This document shows, piece after piece, positions 34,805 through 43,731 of a stretch of 64,000 nt of DNA. Every line of letters begins with the position of its first letter. Within the stretch, counting starts at the first letter, position 1. The position numbers and the translations under genes are program-made. The notes below the pieces were generated by a model. The model was not told the origin of the DNA and made no database searches. It worked only from the letters and a program-made list of their open reading frames with translations. This DNA comes from an uncultured Acidimicrobiales bacterium (GTDB taxonomy: Bacteria; Actinomycetota; Acidimicrobiia; Acidimicrobiales; SZUA-35), in contig CALAJQ010000016.1 of NCBI GenBank assembly GCA_937922785.1, positions 94,003-158,002 of the forward strand, written 5' to 3'.

Positions 34805-35820
34805 AGGACGCTAGGGGGATTCGTCGAGGTTGTCGGGCCTGGCAGGGTTGATGCGGGCAGGGTTGAAGGTGTCGGTACTTGGGCAAGGCAATCGACCACG
34901 ACGCTTGATGTGTCGGCGCCTCTAACCCAAAGCTCGGGTCTCAACACAATCCGGTGAGCCAATGCAGGCACCGCAACAGCCTTGATGTCATCTGGCGTTA
35001 CGTAACTTCGCCCCGCCAACCCAGCCCGAGCTCGCCCCAGCTTTACAAGTGCTTCAACTCCGCGTGGGCTCGCTCCGGCACTGACGCTCACACTGGACCT
35101 TGTCGCGTGAACGATTGCCACGCAGTATTCGATCACAGGATCAGAAACCACCACATCTTCCAGCGCCGCCTGAAGGCCGAGAACGGTTTGCTGATCCAAG
35201 ACGGCCTCAAGCTCGAATCCGTCAGTCCTGCGCTGAAGTCGGCGACGAATGATCTCGGCATCATCAGCCTCGGTCGGGTAACCGATCGAAGTGCGAAGCA
35301 AGAATCGGTCAATCTGTGCTTCCGGCAGCGGGTAGGTGCCTTCGAACTCGATTGGGTTCTGAGTCGCTATAACCATAAAGGGTGCTGGAAGCTTGTGCGA
35401 GACGCCATCCACCGTCACTTGACGTTCCTGCATGGCTTCCAATAACGCAGCCTGGGTCTTAGATGGTGCGCGGTTGATCTCATCCGCTAGCACCACATTG
35501 TTGAAGATCGGTCCGGATCTGAACTCAAATTCTTGTCGGCGCTGGTCATACAGCAGCGAGCCGGTTACATCCGACGGCATCAAGTCGGGCGTGAACTGCA
35601 CGCGTCCTACTTCCAACCCGGTGACTTGGGCAAGCGATCTAGCTATCAACGTTTTGCCAAGGCCCGGCAAGTCCTCAAGTAGAACGTGGCCCCCTGCCAA
35701 CAGGCCGCTAAGGATTAATTCCAATTCGGCCCGCTTGCCAACGATGACGGTCTCCATGGCATCGAGAATCAGTGCAGAGGTATCAGCCACCATTTGTAGA
35801 TTCGGAACGGACTGAGGCAT
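34801..35820 (-). CDS. MoxR-family AAA+ ATPase
   Basis: 339 residues from ATG 35818-35820 (MPQSVPNLQMVADTSALIL). The Walker A is LEDLPGLGKTLIARSLA, Walker B is VVLADEINRAPSKTQ, and QERQVTVDG, IATQNPIEFEGTYPLPEAQ and DRFLLR are the MoxR signatures. It acts as a chaperone-like motor with DUF58 partners. A longer frame to 35964 would read a tandem repeat as CRRKLG units and is rejected. The start overlaps the previous stop by one base (TGATG). A 15-base-period duplication lies near the 3' end (34841-34870). Confidence 0.93.
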   Translation of the reverse strand: MPQSVPNLQMVADTSALILDAMETVIVGKRAELELILSGLLAGGHVLLEDLPGLGKTLIARSLAQVTGLEVGRVQFTPDLMPSDVTGSLLYDQRRQEFEFRSGPIFNNVVLADEINRAPSKTQAALLEAMQERQVTVDGVSHKLPAPFMVIATQNPIEFEGTYPLPEAQIDRFLLRTSIGYPTEADDAEIIRRRLQRRTDGFELEAVLDQQTVLGLQAALEDVVVSDPVIEYCVAIVHATRSSVSVSAGASPRGVEALVKLGRARAGLAGRSYVTPDDIKAVAVPALAHRIVLRPELWVRGADTSSVVVDCLAQVPTPSTLPASTLPGPTTSTNPPSVL

Positions 35821-36383
35821 CAAGAATCTTCTCCCATGACCGAGTTTTCTCCAACAACCGAGTTTTCTCCGACAACCGAGTTTTCTCCGACAACAAGGTC
35901 TAGGAACTGGTTCAGTTCCTCGAGAGTGGGTGTCCGGTCTCCGATGTTGGGATCGATCAGCCACGCGACCTCGCCCAGCAGAGCGGTGGTTTTGGCGGGC
36001 TCGTTGGTCGGGTCAATTCCTCTCTGGATCGGGAGGAAGTGGTTAGCTAGTGCGTCTAGACGAGGTCTTAGTCTGTTGGCAAACGAGCGCGGATTGAACT
36101 GAGCGCTAGCAATTGCGCCCTTGGTCGCTCGGAGTTCGCGCGCCGGGTGCACCGCTATTGATCCTTTGCGGTTTCGGCTCCAGGTCCAAGCGGCCGAAAT
36201 GCGGGCTGGCTCAAGGTTGGCTGAAGTCAACATGTCAAAGATCAGGCGCCCTGCCATCAGCACAGCTGTAAGAGTTAACCAAGTGTCGACGACGATCACC
36301 TCGTCGCCGCTAAGTGGCAGCGCAATCAAAGCGGCCAAGATCGCAGTGCCGGCCAATCTAGCTACGAAGCGTTTCAGATTCAT
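35820..36383 (-). CDS. Membrane protein of the MoxR operon with repeated C-terminal tail
   Basis: 187 residues. Two hydrophobic segments lie at about 10-26 (LAGTAILAALIALPLSGD) and 30-50. The rest is soluble, and the C-terminus is VVGENS repeated three times plus VMGEDS, encoded by 18-base units. The ATG overlaps the upstream DUF4129 stop by four bases (ATGA). I recognise no family; position suggests a component of the MoxR/DUF58 system. The tail may be neutral slippage. Confidence 0.7.
   Translation of the reverse strand: MNLKRFVARLAGTAILAALIALPLSGDEVIVVDTWLTLTAVLMAGRLIFDMLTSANLEPARISAAWTWSRNRKGSIAVHPARELRATKGAIASAQFNPRSFANRLRPRLDALANHFLPIQRGIDPTNEPAKTTALLGEVAWLIDPNIGDRTPTLEELNQFLDLVVGENSVVGENSVVGENSVMGEDS
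35830..35901. repeat. 18-base tandem repeat, four units, at the end of a MoxR-operon gene
   Basis: Units start at 35830, 35848, 35866 and 35884 (core TCTCCGACAACCGAGTTT). On the minus strand they encode the VVGENS tail eight bases inside the stop codon. The fourth unit is partial. Confidence 0.9.
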
Positions 36384-37234
36384 GTAGCAGTCGATTCTTT
36401 GCGTAGTCCTATGCGGGATTCTCGCAATGCGTCGCCCGCATCATGTTGGTCCTCGACGCTTATCGGGTGCTCTGAGAATCGGGCGATTTCGTATAGGGCA
36501 CCCAAGCGGACGGCGGGCCCAGCCACACTGGGGAAGCGTTCAAGCACCCGCCTGAGGTGTTCGGTGGGCGTTTCTGAGGCAAGCCGGGGGCGTCCCTGAT
36601 CGGCCAGCGCTGTTTCAAGACTGGAGTAGGAAGCGAGCACGGCGTCACGAGGGTCTCCGCTGGAAGCGAGGAGATTGCTAGCGTTTTCAAGCGCGACTGC
36701 AAGATCAGCCTCTTGGTTGTCTTTCATCAGTCCTTGATCAAGCTCTGTTCGTAAGCGGCTTCGAGTCCATAACAACAAGGCGCCGATCCCAAGGCAAGCT
36801 GTCAACAACAGGCCGAGGTTGCCGAGCTCGGCTGGTGTGAAATCAGTCGGCTCCGCAAGATCTTGCTGTAATGGCGCACCACCCACTTCCGGCTCAGCTT
36901 CGATCTCTTGGGGTAGCTGGGGGTTAATCGCCATCAAGACAAAAACGATGAGTGCGATCATGATCACAAAGGAGAACATTGACTTGCGCGGCGGGCGTTC
37001 GATTGATTCGTTGTCGCCCCGAAACAAGAACGGCAACATGATTAGGCCAGCAAGTGCGATGACGGCCAGAAGGCTCACAATGACTGCTCTCAAGTCTGGG
37101 GGGCTGAAAAAGGCGTCGTCCGCAACTTCAGGGGCTGATGAAAGAACCACGAGAGCGGCCCAACCCACTAACACAAGGACCACGATGCGACCTCGGCCAC
37201 TCAACCAGCTCGCCATATGCCCGAAACTGGCCAT
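36380..37234 (-). CDS. DUF4129 domain membrane protein
   Basis: 284 residues from ATG 37232-37234. About four helices (residues 13-30, 45-65, 80-98 and 135-155) precede a cytoplasmic DUF4129 domain (about 180-275): DPRDAVLASYSSLETALADQ, ETPTEHLRRVL and LGALYEIARFSEHPIS. DUF4129 commonly sits with transglutaminase-like, DUF58 and MoxR genes. No transglutaminase domain is fused here. It is the first gene of the five-gene coupled set, 84 bases downstream of the TIR gene stop on the same strand. Confidence 0.85.
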   Translation of the reverse strand: MASFGHMASWLSGRGRIVVLVLVGWAALVVLSSAPEVADDAFFSPPDLRAVIVSLLAVIALAGLIMLPFLFRGDNESIERPPRKSMFSFVIMIALIVFVLMAINPQLPQEIEAEPEVGGAPLQQDLAEPTDFTPAELGNLGLLLTACLGIGALLLWTRSRLRTELDQGLMKDNQEADLAVALENASNLLASSGDPRDAVLASYSSLETALADQGRPRLASETPTEHLRRVLERFPSVAGPAVRLGALYEIARFSEHPISVEDQHDAGDALRESRIGLRKESTAT

Positions 37235-37317
37235 GGGCAAAGCTAACCCACAGCGACTTGATGATCCATCCGAAGTGGCGCTAACGGGTTGCCGGGGGCA
37301 CTGATCGCCGATGTTAG

Positions 37318-39156
37318 CTAACGGAAACCCACCAGCTGACGGTCAGTCTCAACAGCCACCAAGGTCCCTTCACCCAAAGCAATCGGGACACCCGGAGCTA
37401 GGCCGCCGGCGTGGTTGATGACCCAAAGCTCATCGCCGGTGTCAGAATCGAAAGCTCCGATGTTGCCGGTGGACGAGCCGTGAACATACACGACGTCCTC
37501 ACCAACAGAGATGGCGTCAGACAGCAAAACACCAGGCGACCACCCTGTCTCCCAGACCGGGGCGCCAGTTGCAGCGTTGACGGCGTGAACATCGAGAGAC
37601 TGGGTGAATACCAGCCCATTTGCGGAGGCGTATTGAAGCGACGAATCGGGATCAGCCCACCGTTGGGATCCATCAGTTAGATCTAGCGCCCGTAGGCGCC
37701 CATCCCGGACGATGACTGCACCCTCGGCGATCAGGGCCATGTTGGGTGTCAGTTCACCGCTTAAAGTGTGGGCCCATTGCTCCTGGCCAGTGTCTTTATC
37801 CAATACCTTGATCTCGGCACCAGCAACTGTGGCGATGAGGCCATCGGCGATCATCACCGGCAGCGGAGATCGCTCCGAAACAGCAGACCACGTCCACTTG
37901 ATCTCGCCCGAGTCCAGGTCTACGGCCACCAGGTTTCCAGTCCAAGTTTTGTCATCTAGGCCCGAATACATGATGTAGGCAAAGCCATCTACAACCGTCG
38001 GTGACTCTGGACTTACCCGCACCTCAACACCCGTCGGCGGCGAGATCCTGAGTAGCTCCTCGGTACCACTCGTCCGATCGGTGGCAACCACATCAAAGCC
38101 GTCGACATAGAACACAGCCTCGTCAGTAACAGTCGGTGTACGACCCCCAAAGCCGGTCTCCCGACTCCAAATCTCACCGCCAGTATTGACGTCAATTGCT
38201 CTGATGGTTTGGTCTGCAAAAGCGGCGTACAGAACGCCGCTGGCAACGACGGGGTGCCCACCGATCGGGTCGTCGATGCGCCATGCCTCAGCTGGTTCGG
38301 TCTTAGGGCCAGCCGAACGCCAATTGCGAGTACGCAACGGATCGGCCCCCGAGCCTGCGACCCATCCGTCGGTGCGTCCAGGGGCGGGCCCGATCACCAC
38401 GGTTGCGTCGATCGCTGGGTCGGTATCGGCGGATAACGCTTCAGTAGTTGGAGCAACTGATTGATCAGTCGTGGGCGTTGGATCAGATGTTGAAGTGGTC
38501 GCATCGTCGACCTCGGAAGACTCAGCTTCGATGGTGCTTGAGGTTGGAGGCTGGGCGTCGTCATCGGATGGCCGGGCGGCGGCGATGGCGGCTGCGCCAA
38601 TGGCAATTACAGCTAGCGCCAGAGCAGCCAGCAGTGTTGCCCTGCCGTGCACCAAGTCCCATACCGGGCTCGTCACATTCCTAGGAGCCGCCTCTGAGCC
38701 GCTGGACGCAGCGGGCTTGTTTGGCTGGTCGTTGCCTGTCAACGTTGTCCGACTGTCGGGACCGATCGCCTCATGGATCTCAGAGGCAATTTGGCCGGCT
38801 CGACTTCTTCGAAAATTGAACGCGTCGATGAATTGGCGAGAGGCCAGGAAATACTCGAGCGACCCCGATGGCTCGATGTTCTCTAACCGGACCGTGAGTA
38901 GCGTGAGATCTAGAGCGTGGGCTCGCTCGACCTCGCGGATCACGTTACGCGAGGCCTGGGATTTTGCGCTCAAAACTGTAATTAGCGAACGGCAGCTGCG
39001 GATGCCTTTGATGATCGACTCTGCGTAGTCTTCGCCGACGGTTATGTCTCTAGGTGCGATCCAGCAGGTAAGTCCGCGCTGTTCGAGGGCGTCGGCAAGA
39101 AGCTTCGCCGAATCGAAATCAGCCGAGGCATGGCTGATGAATAGGTCCCTCTCCAT
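37318..39156 (-). CDS. TIR domain, membrane helix and extracellular PQQ-type propeller
   Basis: 612 residues from ATG 39154-39156 (MERDLFISHASADFD). The TIR domain covers about 1-130 with CWIAPRDITVGEDYAESI and SQASRNVIREVERAHALD; E75 or E77 is the likely catalytic glutamate of NAD-cleaving TIRs. One membrane helix is at 173-194. A Thr/Ser/Asp-rich linker (200-260) leads to a PQQ-like propeller (270-612) with blades such as GGHPVVASGVLYAAFADQTI and VDLDSGEIKWTWSAV. So it has an inside TIR and an outside sensor-like propeller. It is a paralogue of the TIR protein at 54717-55880. Defence, stress or developmental signalling is possible. Confidence 0.88.
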   Translation of the reverse strand: MERDLFISHASADFDSAKLLADALEQRGLTCWIAPRDITVGEDYAESIIKGIRSCRSLITVLSAKSQASRNVIREVERAHALDLTLLTVRLENIEPSGSLEYFLASRQFIDAFNFRRSRAGQIASEIHEAIGPDSRTTLTGNDQPNKPAASSGSEAAPRNVTSPVWDLVHGRATLLAALALAVIAIGAAAIAAARPSDDDAQPPTSSTIEAESSEVDDATTSTSDPTPTTDQSVAPTTEALSADTDPAIDATVVIGPAPGRTDGWVAGSGADPLRTRNWRSAGPKTEPAEAWRIDDPIGGHPVVASGVLYAAFADQTIRAIDVNTGGEIWSRETGFGGRTPTVTDEAVFYVDGFDVVATDRTSGTEELLRISPPTGVEVRVSPESPTVVDGFAYIMYSGLDDKTWTGNLVAVDLDSGEIKWTWSAVSERSPLPVMIADGLIATVAGAEIKVLDKDTGQEQWAHTLSGELTPNMALIAEGAVIVRDGRLRALDLTDGSQRWADPDSSLQYASANGLVFTQSLDVHAVNAATGAPVWETGWSPGVLLSDAISVGEDVVYVHGSSTGNIGAFDSDTGDELWVINHAGGLAPGVPIALGEGTLVAVETDRQLVGFR

Positions 39157-39215
39157 CGCGCAATGGTCACACACAACTTGGAGTGGTGTCTACCACCCAG
39201 ATCAGGCTCCTTTGT

Positions 39216-39863
39216 TCAGTCCAGCCCAAACATTGACCGACAATCTTCAAAGCCTTCGACATCAAGTTTGAAGTCAGGTCGGTGAGCCTTCCATCTGTCT
39301 CGCGTAAGCCGCCAGCGATCCTCGGTGTCTATCTGGTCGCCAAAGGCGGCCCTTTTGAAACCGTTGTGTTCATAGCCGAGCGACTTAGACACGCCTGCTG
39401 AACCGCCATTGCCAACTCGGGATTCTGAATGTGCTTCGAGTGCATCTAAGTATGTGAACCCAAATTCCAGAACTCCGGCTCGCATCTCCTTACCAAGCCC
39501 TAGGCCTTGATGGCTTTTAAGTAGCCAAGAACCCGTCGAGACTTGGCGCAAGATCGCAAAGTCTGACGCTTCGAGACTCTGTCCACCAACTGGTTCTCCG
39601 TCCAAGAAGGCAATGGTTTCGAAGTGCCACTCTGATGGCTGCCAGCTCGCCCGTCGGCTCCAGTGGTATTGAGCGATGCTTTGGGCAAATTTGGGATCTG
39701 AAGAGTTGGTCCAATCGACAATAAAGGGAATGGTCTCGTCGTGGACACCGGTAGCTCTGACAACATCTGCCACCTTGGCAATCTCGTCATCGGCGGGCAG
39801 CCGCAGCTCAAGCCTCGGTGTTTTGATTCGAAGATTAAACAATGGCCAAAGATCAGCGGTCAT
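39216..39863 (-). CDS. GNAT N-acetyltransferase, RimJ/RimL type
   Basis: 215 residues. The start MTADLWPLFNLRIKTPRLEL and the later GLGLGKEMRAGVLEFGFTYL with EAHSESRVGNGGSAGVSKSL and GYEHNG are typical of the RimJ/RimL N-terminal acetyltransferase branch (acetyl-CoA loop Q-G-L-G-L-G-K). It may acetylate ribosomal proteins or a small molecule. It is a single gene after the TIR gene start region, on the same strand. Confidence 0.85.
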   Translation of the reverse strand: MTADLWPLFNLRIKTPRLELRLPADDEIAKVADVVRATGVHDETIPFIVDWTNSSDPKFAQSIAQYHWSRRASWQPSEWHFETIAFLDGEPVGGQSLEASDFAILRQVSTGSWLLKSHQGLGLGKEMRAGVLEFGFTYLDALEAHSESRVGNGGSAGVSKSLGYEHNGFKRAAFGDQIDTEDRWRLTRDRWKAHRPDFKLDVEGFEDCRSMFGLD

Positions 39864-39919
39864 GGGCCCAGATTAGGGTGCGGTGAGGTGCTTAGCAGCT
39901 GAGTTTCTGGCGGCGACTC

Positions 39920-40621
39920 TTACGAAGTTGGTGGCCTCGGGGTAATCGACATCCGCGCACGTAGGTCATCGAGGGGAGTGTTCAGTTCATCCTCCCAGAT
40001 GGTGAAGTGCGTGTTCTTGGCCGACCGGCCACAGACCCATCCGTCAACCATTGCGTCCATGGCCGCAGCTGTGGCACCCGGATTAACGAAAGCCATGTGG
40101 CCCGTCGTCACCGCAACGCGCATCGCATGGTAGGGAAATCGAAGCTGCGCGAAATGGAACGTCGCTTGGGCCAGTTCCCCAAGTGGTTTGGAACTAAACC
40201 CGGTAAGCACGTGCAAGAAATCGTGAATCTGAAAACCTCTAACGATCATGTAACTGATGTCTGCGGGTAGACGATCAAGTGCGCCCTTGGCCGAGAGCTT
40301 TTCGTTGAACTTGCGGTAGTCGACGGCGAGGTTCTCGGCAAGGCCGTTATCGGTCAAAAACCGGTAGTAGCCTTCGCCCAACGTGCCAGTGGCGCAACCT
40401 TCAAGGTCGGCAAGCTTTAGTGGCTCACTTAGAAACTGGTTATCTATGAACTCTCGTGCACCTGGAACTGCCATCAACTCTTGGTGGTACGCGTCGATCG
40501 CCTCCTGCGGTGCCTCGGCCCACCAGTCATGAAAGAGATAGTAGACGCCGTAGTCGAATGGCCGGTCTACTGCGGTCATGAACTTCTCAGCAAAGTCCCG
40601 ATTGACAATTGGTTCTGCCAT
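39920..40621 (-). CDS. Coq4-family protein
   Basis: 233 residues. The Coq4 metal motif H-D-x-x-H-x(11)-E is complete: H133, D134, H137 (QIHDFLHVLTGF) and E149. In eukaryotes and proteobacteria Coq4 acts on ubiquinone head-group precursors. Actinobacteria usually use menaquinone, so here it may act on another lipid or aromatic substrate. It starts ten bases downstream of the AhpD-like gene on the same strand and probably forms an operon with it. Family assignment rests on the motif and length. Confidence 0.85.
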   Translation of the reverse strand: MAEPIVNRDFAEKFMTAVDRPFDYGVYYLFHDWWAEAPQEAIDAYHQELMAVPGAREFIDNQFLSEPLKLADLEGCATGTLGEGYYRFLTDNGLAENLAVDYRKFNEKLSAKGALDRLPADISYMIVRGFQIHDFLHVLTGFSSKPLGELAQATFHFAQLRFPYHAMRVAVTTGHMAFVNPGATAAAMDAMVDGWVCGRSAKNTHFTIWEDELNTPLDDLRARMSITPRPPTS

Positions 40622-40631
40622 TAGCTGCCCC

Positions 40632-41201
40632 TTAGCGTGCCATTGAGTAGAACTCGTCGTTCGGTCGCATCGAGGTGAGGTTTGCTAAGCGGTTGCTCAT
40701 CGCGAAGAAGGCCGTGATTGCGCCGACATCCCAGATCTCATCGTCAGTCAGGCCGCCGTCTCGGAGGGCTTGGAGATCGTCGTCGGAAACCGAGTTCGAA
40801 TCGTTCACCATGGTGAGCGCAAAGCTGATGATTAGACGTTCACGCGCCGACAAGTCAGCCTTCCAAGGGTTAACGGCAACTTGATCTGAGATAAGTGGAT
40901 TCTTGGCCCGGATGCGGAGAATCGCGCCGTGAGCTATGACGCAGTACAAGCAGTCATTAACGGCACTGGTTGCCACCACAATCATTTCGCGTTCTGCCTT
41001 AGACAAACCCTCGCTTTTGTCCATCAAGGCGTCGTGAGCGGCAAAGAAGGCCCTGAACTCCTCTGGTCTGTGGGCAAGAGCCAAAAAGACGTTCGGAATG
41101 AAACCGGACTTTTCCTGCACCGCCTCAATAGCGCTTCGGATGTCGTCGGGCATCTCGGCCAGATCCGGTACTGGGAATCTAGAAATCGGGTGGTCGCTCA
41201 T
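40632..41201 (-). CDS. AhpD-like alkylhydroperoxidase (peroxidase-related, CMD fold)
   Basis: 189 residues. The redox motif C84-x-x-C87-x-x-x-H91 (NDCLYCVIAHG) is intact and lies in the AhpD/carboxymuconolactone decarboxylase fold. KSGFIPNVFLALAHRPEEFR is typical of the peroxidase-related subgroup. It probably reduces peroxides with thiol electrons in the cytoplasm. It lies between the ABC ATPase gene and the Coq4-like gene, all on the minus strand. It is the normal-cysteine comparison for the TGA-containing relative at 54250-54720. Confidence 0.9.
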   Translation of the reverse strand: MSDHPISRFPVPDLAEMPDDIRSAIEAVQEKSGFIPNVFLALAHRPEEFRAFFAAHDALMDKSEGLSKAEREMIVVATSAVNDCLYCVIAHGAILRIRAKNPLISDQVAVNPWKADLSARERLIISFALTMVNDSNSVSDDDLQALRDGGLTDDEIWDVGAITAFFAMSNRLANLTSMRPNDEFYSMAR

Positions 41202-41239
41202 TACATCAGCATGGCGGCCAGCGAAGGAGCTGGCAAAAG

Positions 41240-41986
41240 CTAGTGCTCTTTGACCTGCCTGAGGAACTGGCGTGCTCGGTCGGTCTGGGGATTGTCCAGG
41301 ACGTCGAGCGGCGGCCCTTCTTCAACCACAACTCCGCCGTCCATAAACACCACTCTGTCCGCTACTTCCTTTGCGAAGGAAATCTCATGCGTTACAACCA
41401 TCATCGTCATGCCTTCATCGGCAAGTGACCGCATCACATCGAGAACCTCGCCAATAAGTTCTGGGTCAAGCGCTGAGGTGGGTTCATCGAACAGCATCAT
41501 GTCGGGCTGCATGCAAAGTGCACGCGCGATAGCGACCCGTTGCTGCTGGCCGCCAGAAAGGTGGGCTGGAAATGCGGAAGCTTTTTCGGCTAGGCCCACT
41601 CGCTCCAACATTTCGTGGGCGAACTTTATGGCTTCGGCTTTATCGCGCTTAAGAACGCCGATCGGGGCAACCGTGAGGTTTTTCAGGACGCTGAGGTGAG
41701 GGAACAGATTGAACTGTTGGAACACCATGCCGATGTTCGTCCGCAGCTTGTCGACGTCTGCGTCAAGGTCGGTGATGTCCTCGCCTTCAATGAGGATCTC
41801 GCCGGCTTGGGAATCCTCAAGGCGGTTGATGCAGCGAAGAAGAGTCGACTTTCCCGAACCTGAAGGGCCGATCACACACACAACCTCGCCGGCGTCCACC
41901 CGGAAGTCGATCCCTTTCAGCACCTCTAAGTCGCCGAAGGACTTGTGAAGCGCCTTCACGTGAATAGCGGGTTGGGTCTCAGTCAT
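41240..41986 (-). CDS. Polar amino-acid ABC transporter, ATP-binding protein
   Basis: 248 residues. Walker [12 protein letters not shown], signature [16 protein letters not shown], Walker [14 protein letters not shown] and switch His in VVTHEISFA are all present. It matches the GlnQ/HisP group that drives polar amino-acid uptake. Its start overlaps the permease stop by four bases. Third gene of the importer operon. Confidence 0.95.
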   Translation of the reverse strand: MTETQPAIHVKALHKSFGDLEVLKGIDFRVDAGEVVCVIGPSGSGKSTLLRCINRLEDSQAGEILIEGEDITDLDADVDKLRTNIGMVFQQFNLFPHLSVLKNLTVAPIGVLKRDKAEAIKFAHEMLERVGLAEKASAFPAHLSGGQQQRVAIARALCMQPDMMLFDEPTSALDPELIGEVLDVMRSLADEGMTMMVVTHEISFAKEVADRVVFMDGGVVVEEGPPLDVLDNPQTDRARQFLRQVKEH

Positions 41987-42774
41987 CTTGCCTTTGCCGC
42001 CGACTTCTCTAGGCGGCGCACCATGTAGGTGAGCGGCAGCGTGATGATCAGGTAGACAATCGCGGCCACAGTCAGAGGTGTTGCGTTCTTAGTGGAGTTC
42101 AAAAAGTCTCTGGCGAACTTTGTGAGTTCTTTGGTGCCGGGGGTTGATCCGAGCACGAAGAACAGCGAGGTGTCCTTGATCAACAGAACTAGCTCGTTAG
42201 TTAGCGGCGGAATGATTATCCGGAACGCCTGGGGGAGCGTGATCGTGAACATTGTCCGGGTTTTGGACATGCCAAGCGATCGGGCTGCTTCAGTCTGGCC
42301 CTTCGGCACCGCTTCGATGCCAGCCCGAATAGTTTCAGCCATGTAAGCGCCGGCCACGATTGCTAGCCCCAGCGAACCTGTTCCAAGAGTGCCACCTGGG
42401 ATTGACCATCCGAAGGCGATAGGCACGCCGAAGCCAACAAAGATCAGTGTTATGAGAGCAGGCAGGCCTCTCAGAAGCTCGATGTAGACCATTGCGAAGG
42501 CCCGAAACGGTGCAATGCTTGAAAGCCTCATCAACGCCAACATCAACGCAAGCACGAGACCCATCGAGAACGAGAGCGCGGTATAGAGCAGTGTGTTCTT
42601 GGCCGCAATGAAGATCACGTCCGGGAACATGTCTCGCATTACTTCGGTGTTAAAGAAGTTGCGGCCGATTCTCTCCCAATCGGCCAGAAGCCCAACTGCT
42701 AAGGCAACAACGGCGGCCAAGACATACATCGAAGTGATGTAGATCTTGGTTTTTTGGCGGGGGGTGAGGTTCAT
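41983..42774 (-). CDS. Polar amino-acid ABC transporter, permease
   Basis: 263 residues from ATG 42772-42774 ([15 protein letters not shown]). About five or six membrane helices are seen. The EAA loop is [20 protein letters not shown], matching HisM/GlnP-type permeases. It lacks a fused binding domain. A strong hairpin lies ten bases upstream of its start. Its stop overlaps the ATPase start by four bases. Confidence 0.94.
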   Translation of the reverse strand: MNLTPRQKTKIYITSMYVLAAVVALAVGLLADWERIGRNFFNTEVMRDMFPDVIFIAAKNTLLYTALSFSMGLVLALMLALMRLSSIAPFRAFAMVYIELLRGLPALITLIFVGFGVPIAFGWSIPGGTLGTGSLGLAIVAGAYMAETIRAGIEAVPKGQTEAARSLGMSKTRTMFTITLPQAFRIIIPPLTNELVLLIKDTSLFFVLGSTPGTKELTKFARDFLNSTKNATPLTVAAIVYLIITLPLTYMVRRLEKSAAKAR

Positions 42775-42783
42775 ATACAAAGC

Positions 42784-42824
42784 CAGAACGAACGAGCCCA
42801 CATCAGGTGAGCCCGTCCGTTCTG
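42784..42824 (-). promoter_or_regulatory. 18-bp RNA hairpin between binding-protein and permease genes
   Basis: Arms 42784-42801 and 42807-42824 with a five-base loop match at 15 of 18 positions, and the mismatches become G-U pairs in the minus-strand transcript. Such hairpins between binding-protein and permease genes usually stabilise the upstream message, raising binding-protein yield. The permease start lies just downstream. Confidence 0.72.
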
Positions 42825-42840
42825 CAGTTTTCAGATTGGA

Positions 42841-43611
42841 TTAGGCGCTAAACCACTTGTCGAAAATTGTGTCGTAAGTGCCGTCGTCCTGGAACTTCTT
42901 TAGCGAGGCGTTGACTGCTTCAAGAAGAGCTTCCGAGCCCTCTTCCTTAACTGCCATGCCGTATAGCTCCTGGGTGTCATAGGTCGCAATGACCTTGCCC
43001 ACACCGGGGTTCTCGTCGGCGTAACCCTGGTTGCCGATCTGGTCAGTCACTACGCCGTCAACTTCGCCCGCTTCGAGAGCCAGGTAAAGAGCGCCAGCGT
43101 CTTCGAATGCGACCAGCTCGTTGCTGAAGTTCTCCGTTGCGTAGATCTCACCAGTGGTTCCGCTCTGTACGGCGATCTTGCCCAGATCGCCAGCTCCGGT
43201 TGCTGAAGAGTCTGCTGCAACAAACAGTGACTGCTCTGCTGAGAAGTATGAGTTTGTGAAGTCAACTCCTTCTTCGCGCTCGGGTGTGATGGTGATCGAT
43301 GCGGCTGAGATGTCGCACTGGCCAGTTTCCATGGCAAGGCCTGAAGTGATTGCTTCCCAACCAGGGGTTACAACTGCGAACTCAAGGTCGAGATCGCCGG
43401 CAATGGTGCGAGCCAGTTCCATATCAAAACCGTCGAAACCGCCAGGCGCGCTGGAATCTTCAAATTCCATTGGTGGGTACGGAACATCTGTGCAGACGGT
43501 AAGCGTTCCTTCGGATACGAGGCCGAACTCGCCTGCGTCGCTGTCGCCGCCACACGCTGCAGCCGTGAGGCTTAACGCGAGAACTGCGGTAAGTAGTTTG
43601 ATTCGATGCAT
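42841..43611 (-). CDS. Polar amino-acid ABC transporter, substrate-binding lipoprotein
   Basis: 256 residues from ATG 43609-43611, with AAAGGG eight bases upstream. A lipoprotein signal ends at C20 (LSLTAAACGG). The mature part is the SBP_bac_3 fold: GTLTVCTDVPYPPMEFEDSS, GFDMELARTIAGDL, DISAASITITPEREEGVDFT and KIAVQSGTTGEIYA. It binds a polar amino acid at the membrane for the adjacent permease. The substrate within this group is not determined. Confidence 0.94.
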   Translation of the reverse strand: MHRIKLLTAVLALSLTAAACGGDSDAGEFGLVSEGTLTVCTDVPYPPMEFEDSSAPGGFDGFDMELARTIAGDLDLEFAVVTPGWEAITSGLAMETGQCDISAASITITPEREEGVDFTNSYFSAEQSLFVAADSSATGAGDLGKIAVQSGTTGEIYATENFSNELVAFEDAGALYLALEAGEVDGVVTDQIGNQGYADENPGVGKVIATYDTQELYGMAVKEEGSEALLEAVNASLKKFQDDGTYDTIFDKWFSA

Positions 43612-43702
43612 TAGTTGCACCCTTTCGTAATGGAGGGGGGCAACGTGACCGTCGCCCAGAACGCTGAACAACCTAATACCTAAACCTGCACATTCCTAGT
43701 GG

Positions 43703-43731
43703 AACGCTGTTTCTCTGCCAGAAGCAGCGTT
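43703..43731 (-). terminator. Hairpin terminator after the acyl-CoA ligase gene
   Basis: Arms 43703-43714 and 43720-43731 give a 12-bp stem with one weak position and a five-base loop, starting at the ligase stop codon. No T-run follows on the minus strand, as is common in actinobacteria. It separates the ligase gene from the binding-protein gene downstream. Confidence 0.6.

Noticed and set aside
35820..35964. N-terminal extension of MoxR
   Set aside because: It would read the 18-base tandem repeat of the upstream gene out of frame as CRRKLG units; the ATG at 35818-35820 begins a normal MoxR and overlaps the previous stop.
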